A stretch of DNA of 64,000 bases, taken from the NCBI GenBank assembly GCA_033811195.1, contig JAPXOZ010000003.1:1-64000 (forward strand), read 5' to 3'. The stretch is from Cacconaster sp033811195 (GTDB lineage Bacteria > Bacteroidota > Bacteroidia > Bacteroidales > UBA932). Position numbers and translations under genes: made by a program. The notes under the pieces were generated by a model that did no database searches, was not told where the DNA came from, and saw only the letters and a program-made list of their open reading frames with translations. Positions 51,035 to 60,128 of this stretch are shown here, one piece after another. Numbering within the stretch: the stretch's first letter is position 1; every line of letters begins with the position of its first letter.

Positions 51035-52446
51035 TGGCGGCGGAGCAGTATCTCATAGAGAAAATAACTGAGAAATTGGGATATGAACCCACTAGCTGTC
51101 AGCAGGAACTCATAAGCTCTTTGGCACACTTCACCATTGAATCTGGAACTTGTGACTTGCTGCTGGTTAGCGGATATGCCGGTACCGGCAAAACTTCCGC
51201 AATCGCTGCCTATGTAAAGACCCTTAAGGAACACCAGTATCATTTTGTGCTTTTGGCGCCTACGGGCCGAGCTGCAAAGGTATTGGCCGGCTTTACCCAG
51301 GAACAGGCATTCACCATACATAAGCATATCTATCGCCAGAAATCCATCAACCATGGGTTCGGAGAGTTTGAACTCGATATCAATAAGCATAAGGAGACGG
51401 TATTTATAGTGGATGAGGCCTCTCTGATATCCACTTCCAGTGGACAACAGAACATATTCGGAAGTGGTGACCTACTCTCCGATCTTATAACCTATATGCG
51501 TTCAGGAGTCGATAACAAGCTCATTCTCATTGGAGACAAGGGACAGTTACCACCTATAGGACTTACCTATAGCCCGGCGTTGGATGAGTCTTATATGGGT
51601 CGTTACGGCAACTTGATGACAGTTGAATTAACAACTGTGGTGCGTCAGGTTGAGGATTCAGGGATTTTGAGCAACGCTACTGCAATCAGAATGCTATTGG
51701 GCGGTGATGGGTCAATGATGCCTCAATTGCGTACTAAGGGCTTTGAAGATGTGATCAGAATCCACGGCGGTGAACTAATAGAGTCGCTCTCCGATATGTT
51801 TGACAAATATGGTACAGATGAAGTGGTGGTGCTCTGTAGGTCAAATAAAAGGGCCAATCGCTACAATTTGGGTATACGTTCTAGTGTTCTTTTTCTTGAG
51901 GAGCGTCTCACACGAGGTGACAAGTTAATGGTGGTGAAGAACTGCTACCAGTTTTTGGAGGATGTGCCGGAACTGGATTTCATAGCAAACGGTGATGTAG
52001 CAGAACTGGTCAGAATATATGGGTATGAAGAGAGGTATGGATTGAATTTTGCAGAAGCAGTATTGTCATTCCCCGACTACAATGATGTAGAGATTACGGC
52101 CAAAATAATTCTCGATACACTTGACTCCGAATCTGCAGCCTTGAGCGAAGAACAGCAGAGAGTTCTATATGAAGGTGTGAATGAGGATTATGCCCATGTA
52201 AAAGGCAAGAGGAAGAGATATAGCTCAGTGCGTGAAGATAAATATTTCAATGCTCTTCAGATCAAGTATGCGACAGCTATTACCGGCCATAAATCCCAGG
52301 GAGGGCAATGGAAATGCGTTTTCATAGACAATCCTTTCTGGAATGAACCCGTCGAGGAGGACCTAAAATGGTTATATACTGCTATGACCCGAGGAGTGGA
52401 AAGAGTTTATTTTGTAAATTTTAAAGATGATTTTTTTATAGATTAA
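51034..52446 (+). CDS. RecD-like ATP-dependent DNA helicase
   Basis: The 470-residue superfamily 1 helicase has Walker A SGYAGTGKTSAI, motif Ia LLAPTGRAAKVL, Walker B TVFIVDEASLI, motif III LILIGDKGQLPPIG, and late motifs AITGHKSQGGQWK and LYTAMTRGVERV. It resembles the helicase core of RecD/Dda-type proteins, without RecBC neighbours; Bacteroidota often have such a short form. Start overlaps the trkH stop (TAATG). Confidence 0.87.
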   Translation: MAAEQYLIEKITEKLGYEPTSCQQELISSLAHFTIESGTCDLLLVSGYAGTGKTSAIAAYVKTLKEHQYHFVLLAPTGRAAKVLAGFTQEQAFTIHKHIYRQKSINHGFGEFELDINKHKETVFIVDEASLISTSSGQQNIFGSGDLLSDLITYMRSGVDNKLILIGDKGQLPPIGLTYSPALDESYMGRYGNLMTVELTTVVRQVEDSGILSNATAIRMLLGGDGSMMPQLRTKGFEDVIRIHGGELIESLSDMFDKYGTDEVVVLCRSNKRANRYNLGIRSSVLFLEERLTRGDKLMVVKNCYQFLEDVPELDFIANGDVAELVRIYGYEERYGLNFAEAVLSFPDYNDVEITAKIILDTLDSESAALSEEQQRVLYEGVNEDYAHVKGKRKRYSSVREDKYFNALQIKYATAITGHKSQGGQWKCVFIDNPFWNEPVEEDLKWLYTAMTRGVERVYFVNFKDDFFID

Positions 52447-52447
52447 A

Positions 52448-53122
52448 ATGAATATGTATTGGTTTTTGTTTATTGCTGTTGCGGTAGTTAGTTATATCGT
52501 TCAGCTTAACCTTAGGAGAAAATTTGAGAAATATTCAGAAATACCTCTTGGTTCAGGTATGACCGGAGCAGAGGTTGCAGAGAGAATGCTCAGCCAGAAT
52601 GGCATAAATGATGTCAAAGTGACAGCTGTTAGAGGGCAACTGACTGACCATTTCAACCCTCTTACCAAGAGTGTCAATCTTAGCGAGGGAGTTTATCATT
52701 CCAACTCGGTTGCAGCAGCGGCTGTGGCCGCCCACGAATGTGGTCACGCCTTGCAACATGCTCATGGTTATCTTCCACTCAAATTGCGATCTGCACTGGT
52801 ACCGGCAGTTAATTTTGCATCCAAAATAATGTCCTGGGTGCTTTTGCTGGGTATGTTTCTCATTAATGTTTTTCCACAGGTGCTGATGGCCGGCATAGCT
52901 CTATTTGCACTTACGACACTTTTCAGTTTTATTACACTTCCGGTGGAAATCAATGCCAGTAAGAGAGCTCTTGTGTGGCTAAATACTACTGGAATTACAG
53001 ATGTTTCCAATCATGAGCATGCGGAAAAAGCACTCCGCGCCGCTGCATATACCTATGTGGTAGCAGCCCTCGCTTCATTGGCGACCCTGGTTTATTATAT
53101 CATGCTTTCAAACAGAAGATAG
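52448..53122 (+). CDS. Membrane zinc metallopeptidase (YugP/Zn_peptidase_2 type)
   Basis: The 224-residue protein has an N-terminal helix (2-20), the zinc motif HECGH at 96-100 (AAHECGHALQHA), and further helices at about 125-165 and 195-220. LRRKFEKYSEIPLGSGMTGAEVAERML is typical of the family. Function in protein quality control is assumed for relatives. It starts one base after the helicase gene. Confidence 0.88.
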   Translation: MNMYWFLFIAVAVVSYIVQLNLRRKFEKYSEIPLGSGMTGAEVAERMLSQNGINDVKVTAVRGQLTDHFNPLTKSVNLSEGVYHSNSVAAAAVAAHECGHALQHAHGYLPLKLRSALVPAVNFASKIMSWVLLLGMFLINVFPQVLMAGIALFALTTLFSFITLPVEINASKRALVWLNTTGITDVSNHEHAEKALRAAAYTYVVAALASLATLVYYIMLSNRR

Positions 53123-53163
53123 TCAGTTATTATCCTATTATCAGAACAAAAAGAATTAATAAT

Positions 53164-55266
53164 ATGCAACGTTTCAAATCAATATTAGCGGTCATCCTTA
53201 TTATCGTAACCCTCATTCCCTCTGCAATAGCACAAGAAAAAAAGAGACTCACAAATGCAGAGATTCTCGGCAAGATACCACAAGGTATCGTGGGACAAGC
53301 CGTCGCACCGATAGTTTTTGATGACAATAGAACACTCATTTACAGAGAAGGGCAGGAATTCTTCAGGTATGACCTACGAAAAGGCACTTCCGAGCCATTC
53401 TCATTTACTCCACCTCAAAGACCTTCACGTTTCGATGAATTGGTCCCGGGCTGGAAAAATCCCACATTCTCTCCGGATTCGACGAAAATCGCATATACGT
53501 TGGACAACGACCTCTACAGCATAGATGTGAAGACCAAAAAGATCATAAGGCATACTTTTGACGGGTCGGAACTCAATCTCAACGGATATGCTTCCTGGGT
53601 CTATTATGAGGAGATATTCGGCAGGGGATCCAACTATAGAGCATTCTGGTGGTCGCCTGATAGTAAGATAATAGCATATTACAACTTCGACAACTCTCAG
53701 GTACCGATGTTTCCTATATATAATTCACAAGGTCAGCATGGCTCGATCAACCAGACACGTTACCCCAAGGCAGGAGATCCCAACCCTAAGGTTAAGATAG
53801 GCTTCGTTTCGGCAAACGGAGGACATACTGTTTGGTCGGACTTCGATCCGGAGCTTGACCAGTACTTTGGCATACCCTTCTGGAGCGGCGATGGCAAGCG
53901 CTTTATGGTTTCCAGGATGGATCGTGCACAGGACAACCTTGAACTCTTTGCAGTTGATCCAATACTGGGTAACTTCTCTTGCGTTTATACGGAGCATCAG
54001 GATAGTTGGATCGATTGGATGGAGGAGATGCTCTTTACCCCTGAAGGCATCTATATCGTAAGGGATTTCGAGGGATGGGAACAGATATACTTCCTTTCTT
54101 ATGACGGTAACCGTTTTGAAAAGCTTACCGGAGGTCGCAATTGGAGCATTCGCCTGCTTAAGGTGGATTCGAAATATCTCTTCTTCACGGCAAAGAGAGA
54201 GGCTACTACGAGAGTAGATATTTACAGAGTTACTCTGAGGAGTAAAAAAACAGAAAGAGTCTCATATGGCGACTATACTTTTGCCAATGTGGTCATATCA
54301 CCCGATAGTCGTAATGTGGCTGCGATAGTCTCAAATGCCCGTACCCCTTTCTTTCTTGTTAACATTTCGCTTCCAGCCGGCAATCTGGATAGAAAGAAGG
54401 TGACAGTAATCTCTGACTCCAAAGGTCCTGATTTTGATAAATATGCTATAGCTCTACCGGAGATTATTACCATTAAAACCCGTGACGGACTTGAGATCCC
54501 CGCCTCAGTGATCTGGCCGGTAAATCTGGATAAAAGCAAAAAATATCCTGTGAAGGTCTATATCTACGGAGGTCCCGACTCTCCTCAGGTGCGCGACAGC
54601 TGGGGCGGAGTTACATTTCGTAACCAATGGTGGGCCAACAATGGAGTGATCCAGTTGACTCTCGACAACCGTGCCAGTGGTCATTTCGGCAAAAAGGGAC
54701 TCGAGCAGGTTTACAGGAAGCTCAGTATTCCGGAACTATGGGATTTTGTTGACGGTATAAAACATTTTCTTGCAATGCCTTTCGTCGATAGTGATAAAAT
54801 AGGTATAGAAGGCTTCTCATATGGTGGTATGATGACAGTTCTTTGTGTTACCGAAGGCAACGAGTATTTTAAATATGGCATTGCGGGAGCAGGAGTGTAT
54901 GACTGGCATCTTTATGATACGCATTACACGGAAAGATACATGGATACACCTCAGGACAATCCGGAGGGCTACAAAGCAACAAATGTGTTAAGTCGAATTT
55001 CTAATTATAAGGGAGACAAAACCAACATGATCCGCCTTACTCACGGCACCGGTGATGACAATGTCCATTTTCAAAATACGCTCCAGTTGATAGATGAATT
55101 TCAGAAACAGAATAAGGATTTCGAGCTGATGATCTATCCGGAGGGGATGCATGGTTATCGTGGTGCACAGGGTCGTCACTCTGCAATGCAGGATTATATC
55201 TTCTGGTACCGCTATCTTTTGGATTCGGAACTTCCTTCCGACCTACTGGAATATTTCAAAAAGTAA
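53164..55266 (+). CDS. Secreted S9 family dipeptidyl peptidase (DPP-IV type)
   Basis: The 700-residue protein has a signal peptide (MQRFKSILAVILIIVTLIPSAIAQ), an N-terminal beta-propeller (about 30-440) and an alpha/beta-hydrolase domain. Catalytic residues are Ser552 (GFSYGGMM), Asp631 (GTGDDNVH) and His663 (PEGMHGY). The pair Glu149-Glu150 (WVYYEEIF) matches the double Glu that binds the free N-terminus in DPP-IV. It should release dipeptides from peptides with Pro or Ala at position two. The gene end overlaps the convergent methyltransferase gene by 11 bases. Confidence 0.9.
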   Translation: MQRFKSILAVILIIVTLIPSAIAQEKKRLTNAEILGKIPQGIVGQAVAPIVFDDNRTLIYREGQEFFRYDLRKGTSEPFSFTPPQRPSRFDELVPGWKNPTFSPDSTKIAYTLDNDLYSIDVKTKKIIRHTFDGSELNLNGYASWVYYEEIFGRGSNYRAFWWSPDSKIIAYYNFDNSQVPMFPIYNSQGQHGSINQTRYPKAGDPNPKVKIGFVSANGGHTVWSDFDPELDQYFGIPFWSGDGKRFMVSRMDRAQDNLELFAVDPILGNFSCVYTEHQDSWIDWMEEMLFTPEGIYIVRDFEGWEQIYFLSYDGNRFEKLTGGRNWSIRLLKVDSKYLFFTAKREATTRVDIYRVTLRSKKTERVSYGDYTFANVVISPDSRNVAAIVSNARTPFFLVNISLPAGNLDRKKVTVISDSKGPDFDKYAIALPEIITIKTRDGLEIPASVIWPVNLDKSKKYPVKVYIYGGPDSPQVRDSWGGVTFRNQWWANNGVIQLTLDNRASGHFGKKGLEQVYRKLSIPELWDFVDGIKHFLAMPFVDSDKIGIEGFSYGGMMTVLCVTEGNEYFKYGIAGAGVYDWHLYDTHYTERYMDTPQDNPEGYKATNVLSRISNYKGDKTNMIRLTHGTGDDNVHFQNTLQLIDEFQKQNKDFELMIYPEGMHGYRGAQGRHSAMQDYIFWYRYLLDSELPSDLLEYFKK

Positions 55267-56479
55267 CAGGCAGTGGCTCCGAGATAATCATTACTTTCTC
55301 GCCGGAGACGAGGGTGGTGGCAAAGAGATGTAAATTACCACCGTCACGTACCTTGAGGCGCTGCTTCAGAGCGTTGGTGTCAATAGGGAAATTGAGTGCC
55401 ACGCAATTTATAGTAGGGTGTTCGCGCAATATGGTGCGGATGCCCTCTTTGTTGAAGGGTATTATTCGTTTAATAAGAAAAGATTTTCCCGGAAAGTCCT
55501 CAATCGGTGTATCAGACGTGTAGAGATGGGTACTCGCTGCAATTTTGGAAATTCCAAAGCGTGTGCAGGGAAGTTTAAATGCCCCAGCTTTAAGAATGGC
55601 TTTTCCTGGTTGATATAGATAGGTTTCCGGAGTGCTAATAGGGCAGAAAGCCGTTCTTTCTTCACCGATAGTGAAAGCAAAATTATTCTCTCGACCGTGG
55701 GTGAGATCAACTGCATATATGGGTATTTCCTCCTGAGGTATAGGTGTCCCTTGTTTACTCATCAGCAACAGGAGTTCCTTGCACTCGTTGTCAGTTGATA
55801 GGATATGTACTTCCCTGATACAGGGAACCTCTCGCAGGGTGGCGGTAATATCGACCATAGAAGAGAGCTTGACAAGGACCCTATCTGCAGCCTTTAACAG
55901 TGCTTCGCTGAGTTGAAGAAGATCAGGTTCGCACTTTCTAATGGAGAAGAGTCTACCTGAATCTTTGGAGCGTCTGGCAGGGTCGAGGTAAATCAGGTCG
56001 AAGTGTGTTCTGGCTCCCTCGTCTCTCCCCAAAAGTGTTTCAAGATATTCTCTGCAATCTCCCTGTTTTATGCTGATATTCTCTAGTCCCAGCACTTTAA
56101 AGTTGTGCGCTGTTGTCTCGCACAACTGTGGATCGCGCTCCATGTATAGGCATTTCGCTGCTCTCCGCGCCATAAAACTACAATCTACCCCGAGCCCTCC
56201 GGTGAGGTCGGCCATAGCGCCACCTTCAGGCACAAAACGCCTTTTGTATTCTGCCGTAGTTTGGGAACTGCACTGTTCCACGCTGAGAGCGGTGGGGTAA
56301 ATAAGTTCAGGATGGGTGTGCCAGAGGGGTATCTTGTAGGTAATTTTTTTGCGTGCCTCTATGGCAGATGCAGCCCTTATCATATCCACTCCGGGGTAGC
56401 GAGATGCGCTTAGCAGGAGTTGTGCGCTATCCTTTTCTGCATGTTCCAATATGAATGATATGGTTTTATCTTCTTTCAA
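55256..56479 (-). CDS. SAM-dependent methyltransferase with THUMP-like C-terminal domain
   Basis: The 407-residue protein has a class I SAM fold in the middle (MADLTGGLGVDCSFMA, YMERDPQL, IYLDPARRS as the catalytic motif) and a C-terminal region (about 290-390) like the THUMP-like domain of a Bacteroidota family. The DPAR motif suggests a nucleic acid target, probably RNA; the modified base is not known. A single-gene unit. Confidence 0.8.
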   Translation of the reverse strand: MKEDKTISFILEHAEKDSAQLLLSASRYPGVDMIRAASAIEARKKITYKIPLWHTHPELIYPTALSVEQCSSQTTAEYKRRFVPEGGAMADLTGGLGVDCSFMARRAAKCLYMERDPQLCETTAHNFKVLGLENISIKQGDCREYLETLLGRDEGARTHFDLIYLDPARRSKDSGRLFSIRKCEPDLLQLSEALLKAADRVLVKLSSMVDITATLREVPCIREVHILSTDNECKELLLLMSKQGTPIPQEEIPIYAVDLTHGRENNFAFTIGEERTAFCPISTPETYLYQPGKAILKAGAFKLPCTRFGISKIAASTHLYTSDTPIEDFPGKSFLIKRIIPFNKEGIRTILREHPTINCVALNFPIDTNALKQRLKVRDGGNLHLFATTLVSGEKVMIISEPLPVTF

Positions 56480-56499
56480 GGTTTGCCTCTGTTTTGCGG

Positions 56500-56507
56500 C
56501 AAAGATA
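56500..56507 (-). promoter_or_regulatory. -7 box for the methyltransferase gene
   Basis: The minus strand reads TATCTTTG, matching TAnnTTTG, 20 bases before the start; -33 not clear. Confidence 0.4.
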
Positions 56508-56530
56508 GCGCAATAATCAACTTTTTTGTG

Positions 56531-56538
56531 TAAATTTG
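56531..56538 (+). promoter_or_regulatory. -7 box for the phosphohexomutase gene
   Basis: TAAATTTG matches TAnnTTTG, 40 bases before ATG 56579. Confidence 0.4.
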
Positions 56539-56578
56539 TTTTTTTATGACCTGAAAATTATAACGCTATCAGATTAAT

Positions 56579-58258
56579 ATGGAAACAAATTATTTGGAAG
56601 TTGCAAAGAGCTGGCTAGGTGTTGGCTTTGACGATGAGACAAAAAAGGAAGTTGCACGTCTTATGAGGGAGGATCCAAAAGAGCTTGAGGACTCTTTTTA
56701 CCGCCTGCTGGAATTCGGTACCGGTGGGTTGAGAGGCATTATGGGCGTTGGCACCAACCGTATGAATAAATATACAGTGGGTATGTCTACACAGGGTTTG
56801 GCAAATTACCTCAAATCCTATTTTAAGGATTCCGATAATATCAGCGTTGTAATTGCTTATGACAGCCGCAACAATAGTCGCGAGTTTTCCATGATTGCCT
56901 CCAGAGTTCTTATGGCAAATGGTATCAAAGTTTTCCTTTTTGACAACATAAGGCCTACGCCTGAGTTGAGTTTTGCCATCCGGTACCTCAAATGCCAGGC
57001 GGGCATAATGATTACCGCTTCTCACAACCCTAAGGAGTATAACGGCTACAAGGTCTTTTGGGAGGATGGCGCTCAAATCATAACCCCACATGACAAGAAT
57101 ATCATAGCTGAGGTGGCAGGTATAACATCGGTTGCACAAGTTAATTTCGGTGATGATCTTTCACTTTTCCCTACACCTGTAGGTGAAGAGGTGGACAAGG
57201 CATTTCTCGATGCAGTACTTTCTCTCACTCTATCTCCCGATTCCGTAAAGCGTCATTCGGATCTTAAAATTGTTTATACTCCTCTGCATGGCACCGGAGT
57301 GCGTCTTGTTCCTCAGGGGCTGAGACTTCTCGGGTTTACACACATCTATAATGTTGATGCACAAGATGTGAGTGACGGTAATTTTCCTACAGTTGTATCC
57401 CCCAATCCTGAAGATCCGGCCGCCCTCAAACTTGCGATTGAGAAGGCTCAAGAAGTTGATGCGGATATAGTAATGGCAACTGATCCCGATGCTGACCGTG
57501 TAGGATTTGCAATACGTGATGATAAAGGAGAATTGGTGCTGCTCAACGGCAACCAGATATTTTCTATCCTTACCAGTTATATGCTAACCCGCTGGTCTGA
57601 ACTGGGTAAACTCCAGGGACGCGAATATGTGGTTAAGACTATAGTGACTACCGAGCTAATCCGCGACATTTGTGAAAAATATGGAGTTGAGCTCTACAAT
57701 GTGCTCACCGGTTTTAAGTATATTGCTGAAATTGTACGTAAGAATGAAGGCAAAAAGGTCTTTATCTGCGGAGGGGAGGAGAGTCACGGCTTTAATGCGG
57801 GTGAATTTGTAAGGGACAAAGATTCTATTGTCTCCTGCGCGCTCTTTGCAGAGTGTGCGGCATGGCTTGCTGACAGCGGAAAAAGCATCTATGATTATCT
57901 CTTGGGAATTTATGCCGAATATGGCTATTACAAGGAGGATCTTCTCTCTGTGACAATGAGGGGCAAAGAGGGTCTGGAGCAGATTCAGCAAATGATGAAG
58001 GATTTGAGGATCACCCCTCCGAAAGAGCTTGCCGGATCACCGGTTATAAAAATCATAGATTATAATAACCCGGAGGAGACAAATCTGCCCAAATCAAATG
58101 TACTGCAATTTTTTAGCAAAGATGGAAGCCTGGTATCAGCAAGACCTTCGGGTACTGAGCCGAAAATTAAATTTTATTTTGGTGTAAAGGGTACTGATGC
58201 CAATCAGAAGATCAGCAAGGTTTTCGCACAATTCGAAAAATTTGCACAAAAATATTGA
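56579..58258 (+). CDS. Phosphoglucomutase/phosphomannomutase
   Basis: The 559-residue alpha-D-phosphohexomutase moves phosphate between C1 and C6 of a hexose. The active phosphoserine is in ITASHNPKEYNGYK, the metal loop is TDPDADRVGFA, the sugar loop GGEESHGF, and the phosphate-binding loop RPSGTEPKIKF. The length and GLRGIMGVGTNRMN start fit the PgcA/PMM2-like group that accepts glucose phosphates. The end overlaps pssA by 47 bases. Confidence 0.92.
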   Translation: METNYLEVAKSWLGVGFDDETKKEVARLMREDPKELEDSFYRLLEFGTGGLRGIMGVGTNRMNKYTVGMSTQGLANYLKSYFKDSDNISVVIAYDSRNNSREFSMIASRVLMANGIKVFLFDNIRPTPELSFAIRYLKCQAGIMITASHNPKEYNGYKVFWEDGAQIITPHDKNIIAEVAGITSVAQVNFGDDLSLFPTPVGEEVDKAFLDAVLSLTLSPDSVKRHSDLKIVYTPLHGTGVRLVPQGLRLLGFTHIYNVDAQDVSDGNFPTVVSPNPEDPAALKLAIEKAQEVDADIVMATDPDADRVGFAIRDDKGELVLLNGNQIFSILTSYMLTRWSELGKLQGREYVVKTIVTTELIRDICEKYGVELYNVLTGFKYIAEIVRKNEGKKVFICGGEESHGFNAGEFVRDKDSIVSCALFAECAAWLADSGKSIYDYLLGIYAEYGYYKEDLLSVTMRGKEGLEQIQQMMKDLRITPPKELAGSPVIKIIDYNNPEETNLPKSNVLQFFSKDGSLVSARPSGTEPKIKFYFGVKGTDANQKISKVFAQFEKFAQKY

Positions 58259-58970
58259 TCAGAGTGTAAAGCGAGAAAATAGCTGAAATGATAAGAGGTA
58301 ACGTCTCTAGTACGTTACCTGTGTGGGGGATAAAGATCATCCCAAAAATAAGGATTAAAATCGCTATTATAATAAATGAGGAAAAGAGTGGGGTTTTACT
58401 GAAGCTCACTCTTTTCTTTTTAAGTGAAAACATTGGTATGTTACTTATGAGCAAAAGGGCGAGAATAATTGAGATGGTAGGGATAAACCATACGCTGTTA
58501 AGCAGTGCGTTGACAAATGATGAAGTGCCGTGTATACAACGGATGTCGGCATAAGCTACCAGTGGTGCAATAATCATCGCATTTGCCGGTGTGGCAAGGC
58601 CGATAAAGTCACTCTTCTGACGAGTATCAAGATTGAATTTTGCCAGTCTCAGAGCCGAAAAGGCGGTGATTACCAGCGGCACGAATGCTAGAAAAGTATA
58701 TTGGTGTCCTGACTGGTAATACCAGTTGAAAAGCATAAGGGAAGGAGCCAGACCGAAACTTACAAGGTCTGCAAGAGAGTCCAGCTCCTTGCCTATATCA
58801 GAATATGCTTTGAGCAATCTTGCACTGAAGCCATCCAAAAAATCAAATACAACAGAGCCTACAATAAAGAGAAATGCTCCAAGATAGAGACCCCATAAGG
58901 CCATTATTACGGCACAGTAGCCGCAGGTTAGGTTAAGAAGTGTTATGATATTGGGGATGTGCTTCCTCAT
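58212..58970 (-). CDS. pssA: CDP-diacylglycerol-serine O-phosphatidyltransferase
   Basis: The 252-residue membrane enzyme makes phosphatidylserine, precursor of phosphatidylethanolamine. The CDP-alcohol phosphotransferase motif DGx2ARx8Gx3Dx3D is complete (DGFSARLL ... GKELDSLADLVSFG). About seven membrane helices. Its last 15 codons run into the convergent mutase gene. No phosphatidylserine decarboxylase gene is near. Confidence 0.93.
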   Translation of the reverse strand: MRKHIPNIITLLNLTCGYCAVIMALWGLYLGAFLFIVGSVVFDFLDGFSARLLKAYSDIGKELDSLADLVSFGLAPSLMLFNWYYQSGHQYTFLAFVPLVITAFSALRLAKFNLDTRQKSDFIGLATPANAMIIAPLVAYADIRCIHGTSSFVNALLNSVWFIPTISIILALLLISNIPMFSLKKKRVSFSKTPLFSSFIIIAILILIFGMIFIPHTGNVLETLPLIISAIFSLYTLINIFVQIFRIVRKPC

Positions 58971-58976
58971 ATTTTG

Positions 58977-60104
58977 TTACTCTATGCCCATTTTTTTGCG
59001 AATCTCCTTGGGAATGGCATTCTTATGTACAAGAATAGCTAATGTCCTCATCTTTACATAAGTTTCGGACATATAGAGGTAGCCACCCATCTCTTCATTA
59101 CGGCTGCTACCCCAGGAATTCTTGGTCTTGTAGAATTTAGTGCCATTCTGATCTTTAAAAAGGCCGGTAACATGCATCAAATGGTCATCCACGGTTTTGA
59201 ATGTCTCGAAATAGTTCTGGCGGAGTTCTTGAGTAGCATCCAGCTCAGGGTAGATTTTCTCAAATTTGACAGCTTCTTCAAAAAATTCGGGTTTAGGATC
59301 AATGGCAATTCCACGGTTGTGGCTAAATGACTGGGGAATCAAGTCGCCGTCCCAGGTAAAGGTATATCCATTGAGCAGGGCATTGTCGATTATCGCCATA
59401 AACTCATCCAGAGGAACGTTGTAAAAACGCTGATGGTCCCAGTTATCAGGAATTTCAAGAGGAATCTGCTGATAAAAAGGATGGTGCGTAAGACTGGTGA
59501 TCTCGATATAGTCGCTCAGATCATCAAAGCCGAGCATTGCGGCAAAACTCTTCGGAGTATACTTTTTGCCGTTGTACTCAAATTCTTCGGGAAGTTTGCC
59601 AAGGTAGGTGTCAAAAAGATGCTCGTGAATTTTCCAGTACTCGGGTGAGCGCTCTTTTCTCTGCACAATGACCTCGGATATTGCCTTTACAAAGGCGCTC
59701 AACTCACTGTGGTTATGTTTGTCTGAGTTATATGCGATGCCACTATATGCACTTTCAGGTACAATACCGTGCTCAGCAACGGCATTGATGGTCATATGCG
59801 AGAGTGAGCCCGGGCCCACATTACCCCTGCCAAGACGAAGGTAGTTGTCATTTATCCTCTTGTTGTAATTGTGGCGTACTACAAACATTTCGGAAAGATC
59901 GTAAACACCCTTGCCCTGGCGTATAAGTTCTGCTTCTAAAAGTGATAATGTGGCGAAGCACCAGCAAGTGCCTGTACGTGCCTGGTCCTTTACGGAAGTT
60001 ACTTCTATGTCTTTAACCGGAGTAAACTTATATATGTTCTGTGTCTGTGAGAAGGCCGCCGTTGCAATCAACACGGCTATGGTTATCAGTAAAAATCGTT
60101 TCAT
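58977..60104 (-). CDS. Secreted C1 family (PepC-like) cysteine peptidase, copy 1
   Basis: The 375-residue protein has a signal peptide (MKRFLLITIAVLIATAAFSQ) and the papain-type triad: Cys in TGTCWCFATL, His in DDHLMHVTGLF and Asn in KNSWGS. The layout is that of aminopeptidase C/bleomycin hydrolase, which are usually cytosolic, so the export signal is notable. It lies six bases before pssA in the same direction and follows its paralogue by 24 bases. Confidence 0.9.
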   Translation of the reverse strand: MKRFLLITIAVLIATAAFSQTQNIYKFTPVKDIEVTSVKDQARTGTCWCFATLSLLEAELIRQGKGVYDLSEMFVVRHNYNKRINDNYLRLGRGNVGPGSLSHMTINAVAEHGIVPESAYSGIAYNSDKHNHSELSAFVKAISEVIVQRKERSPEYWKIHEHLFDTYLGKLPEEFEYNGKKYTPKSFAAMLGFDDLSDYIEITSLTHHPFYQQIPLEIPDNWDHQRFYNVPLDEFMAIIDNALLNGYTFTWDGDLIPQSFSHNRGIAIDPKPEFFEEAVKFEKIYPELDATQELRQNYFETFKTVDDHLMHVTGLFKDQNGTKFYKTKNSWGSSRNEEMGGYLYMSETYVKMRTLAILVHKNAIPKEIRKKMGIE

Positions 60105-60128
60105 AGTGTAGATGTTGTGTCTGGTTTG

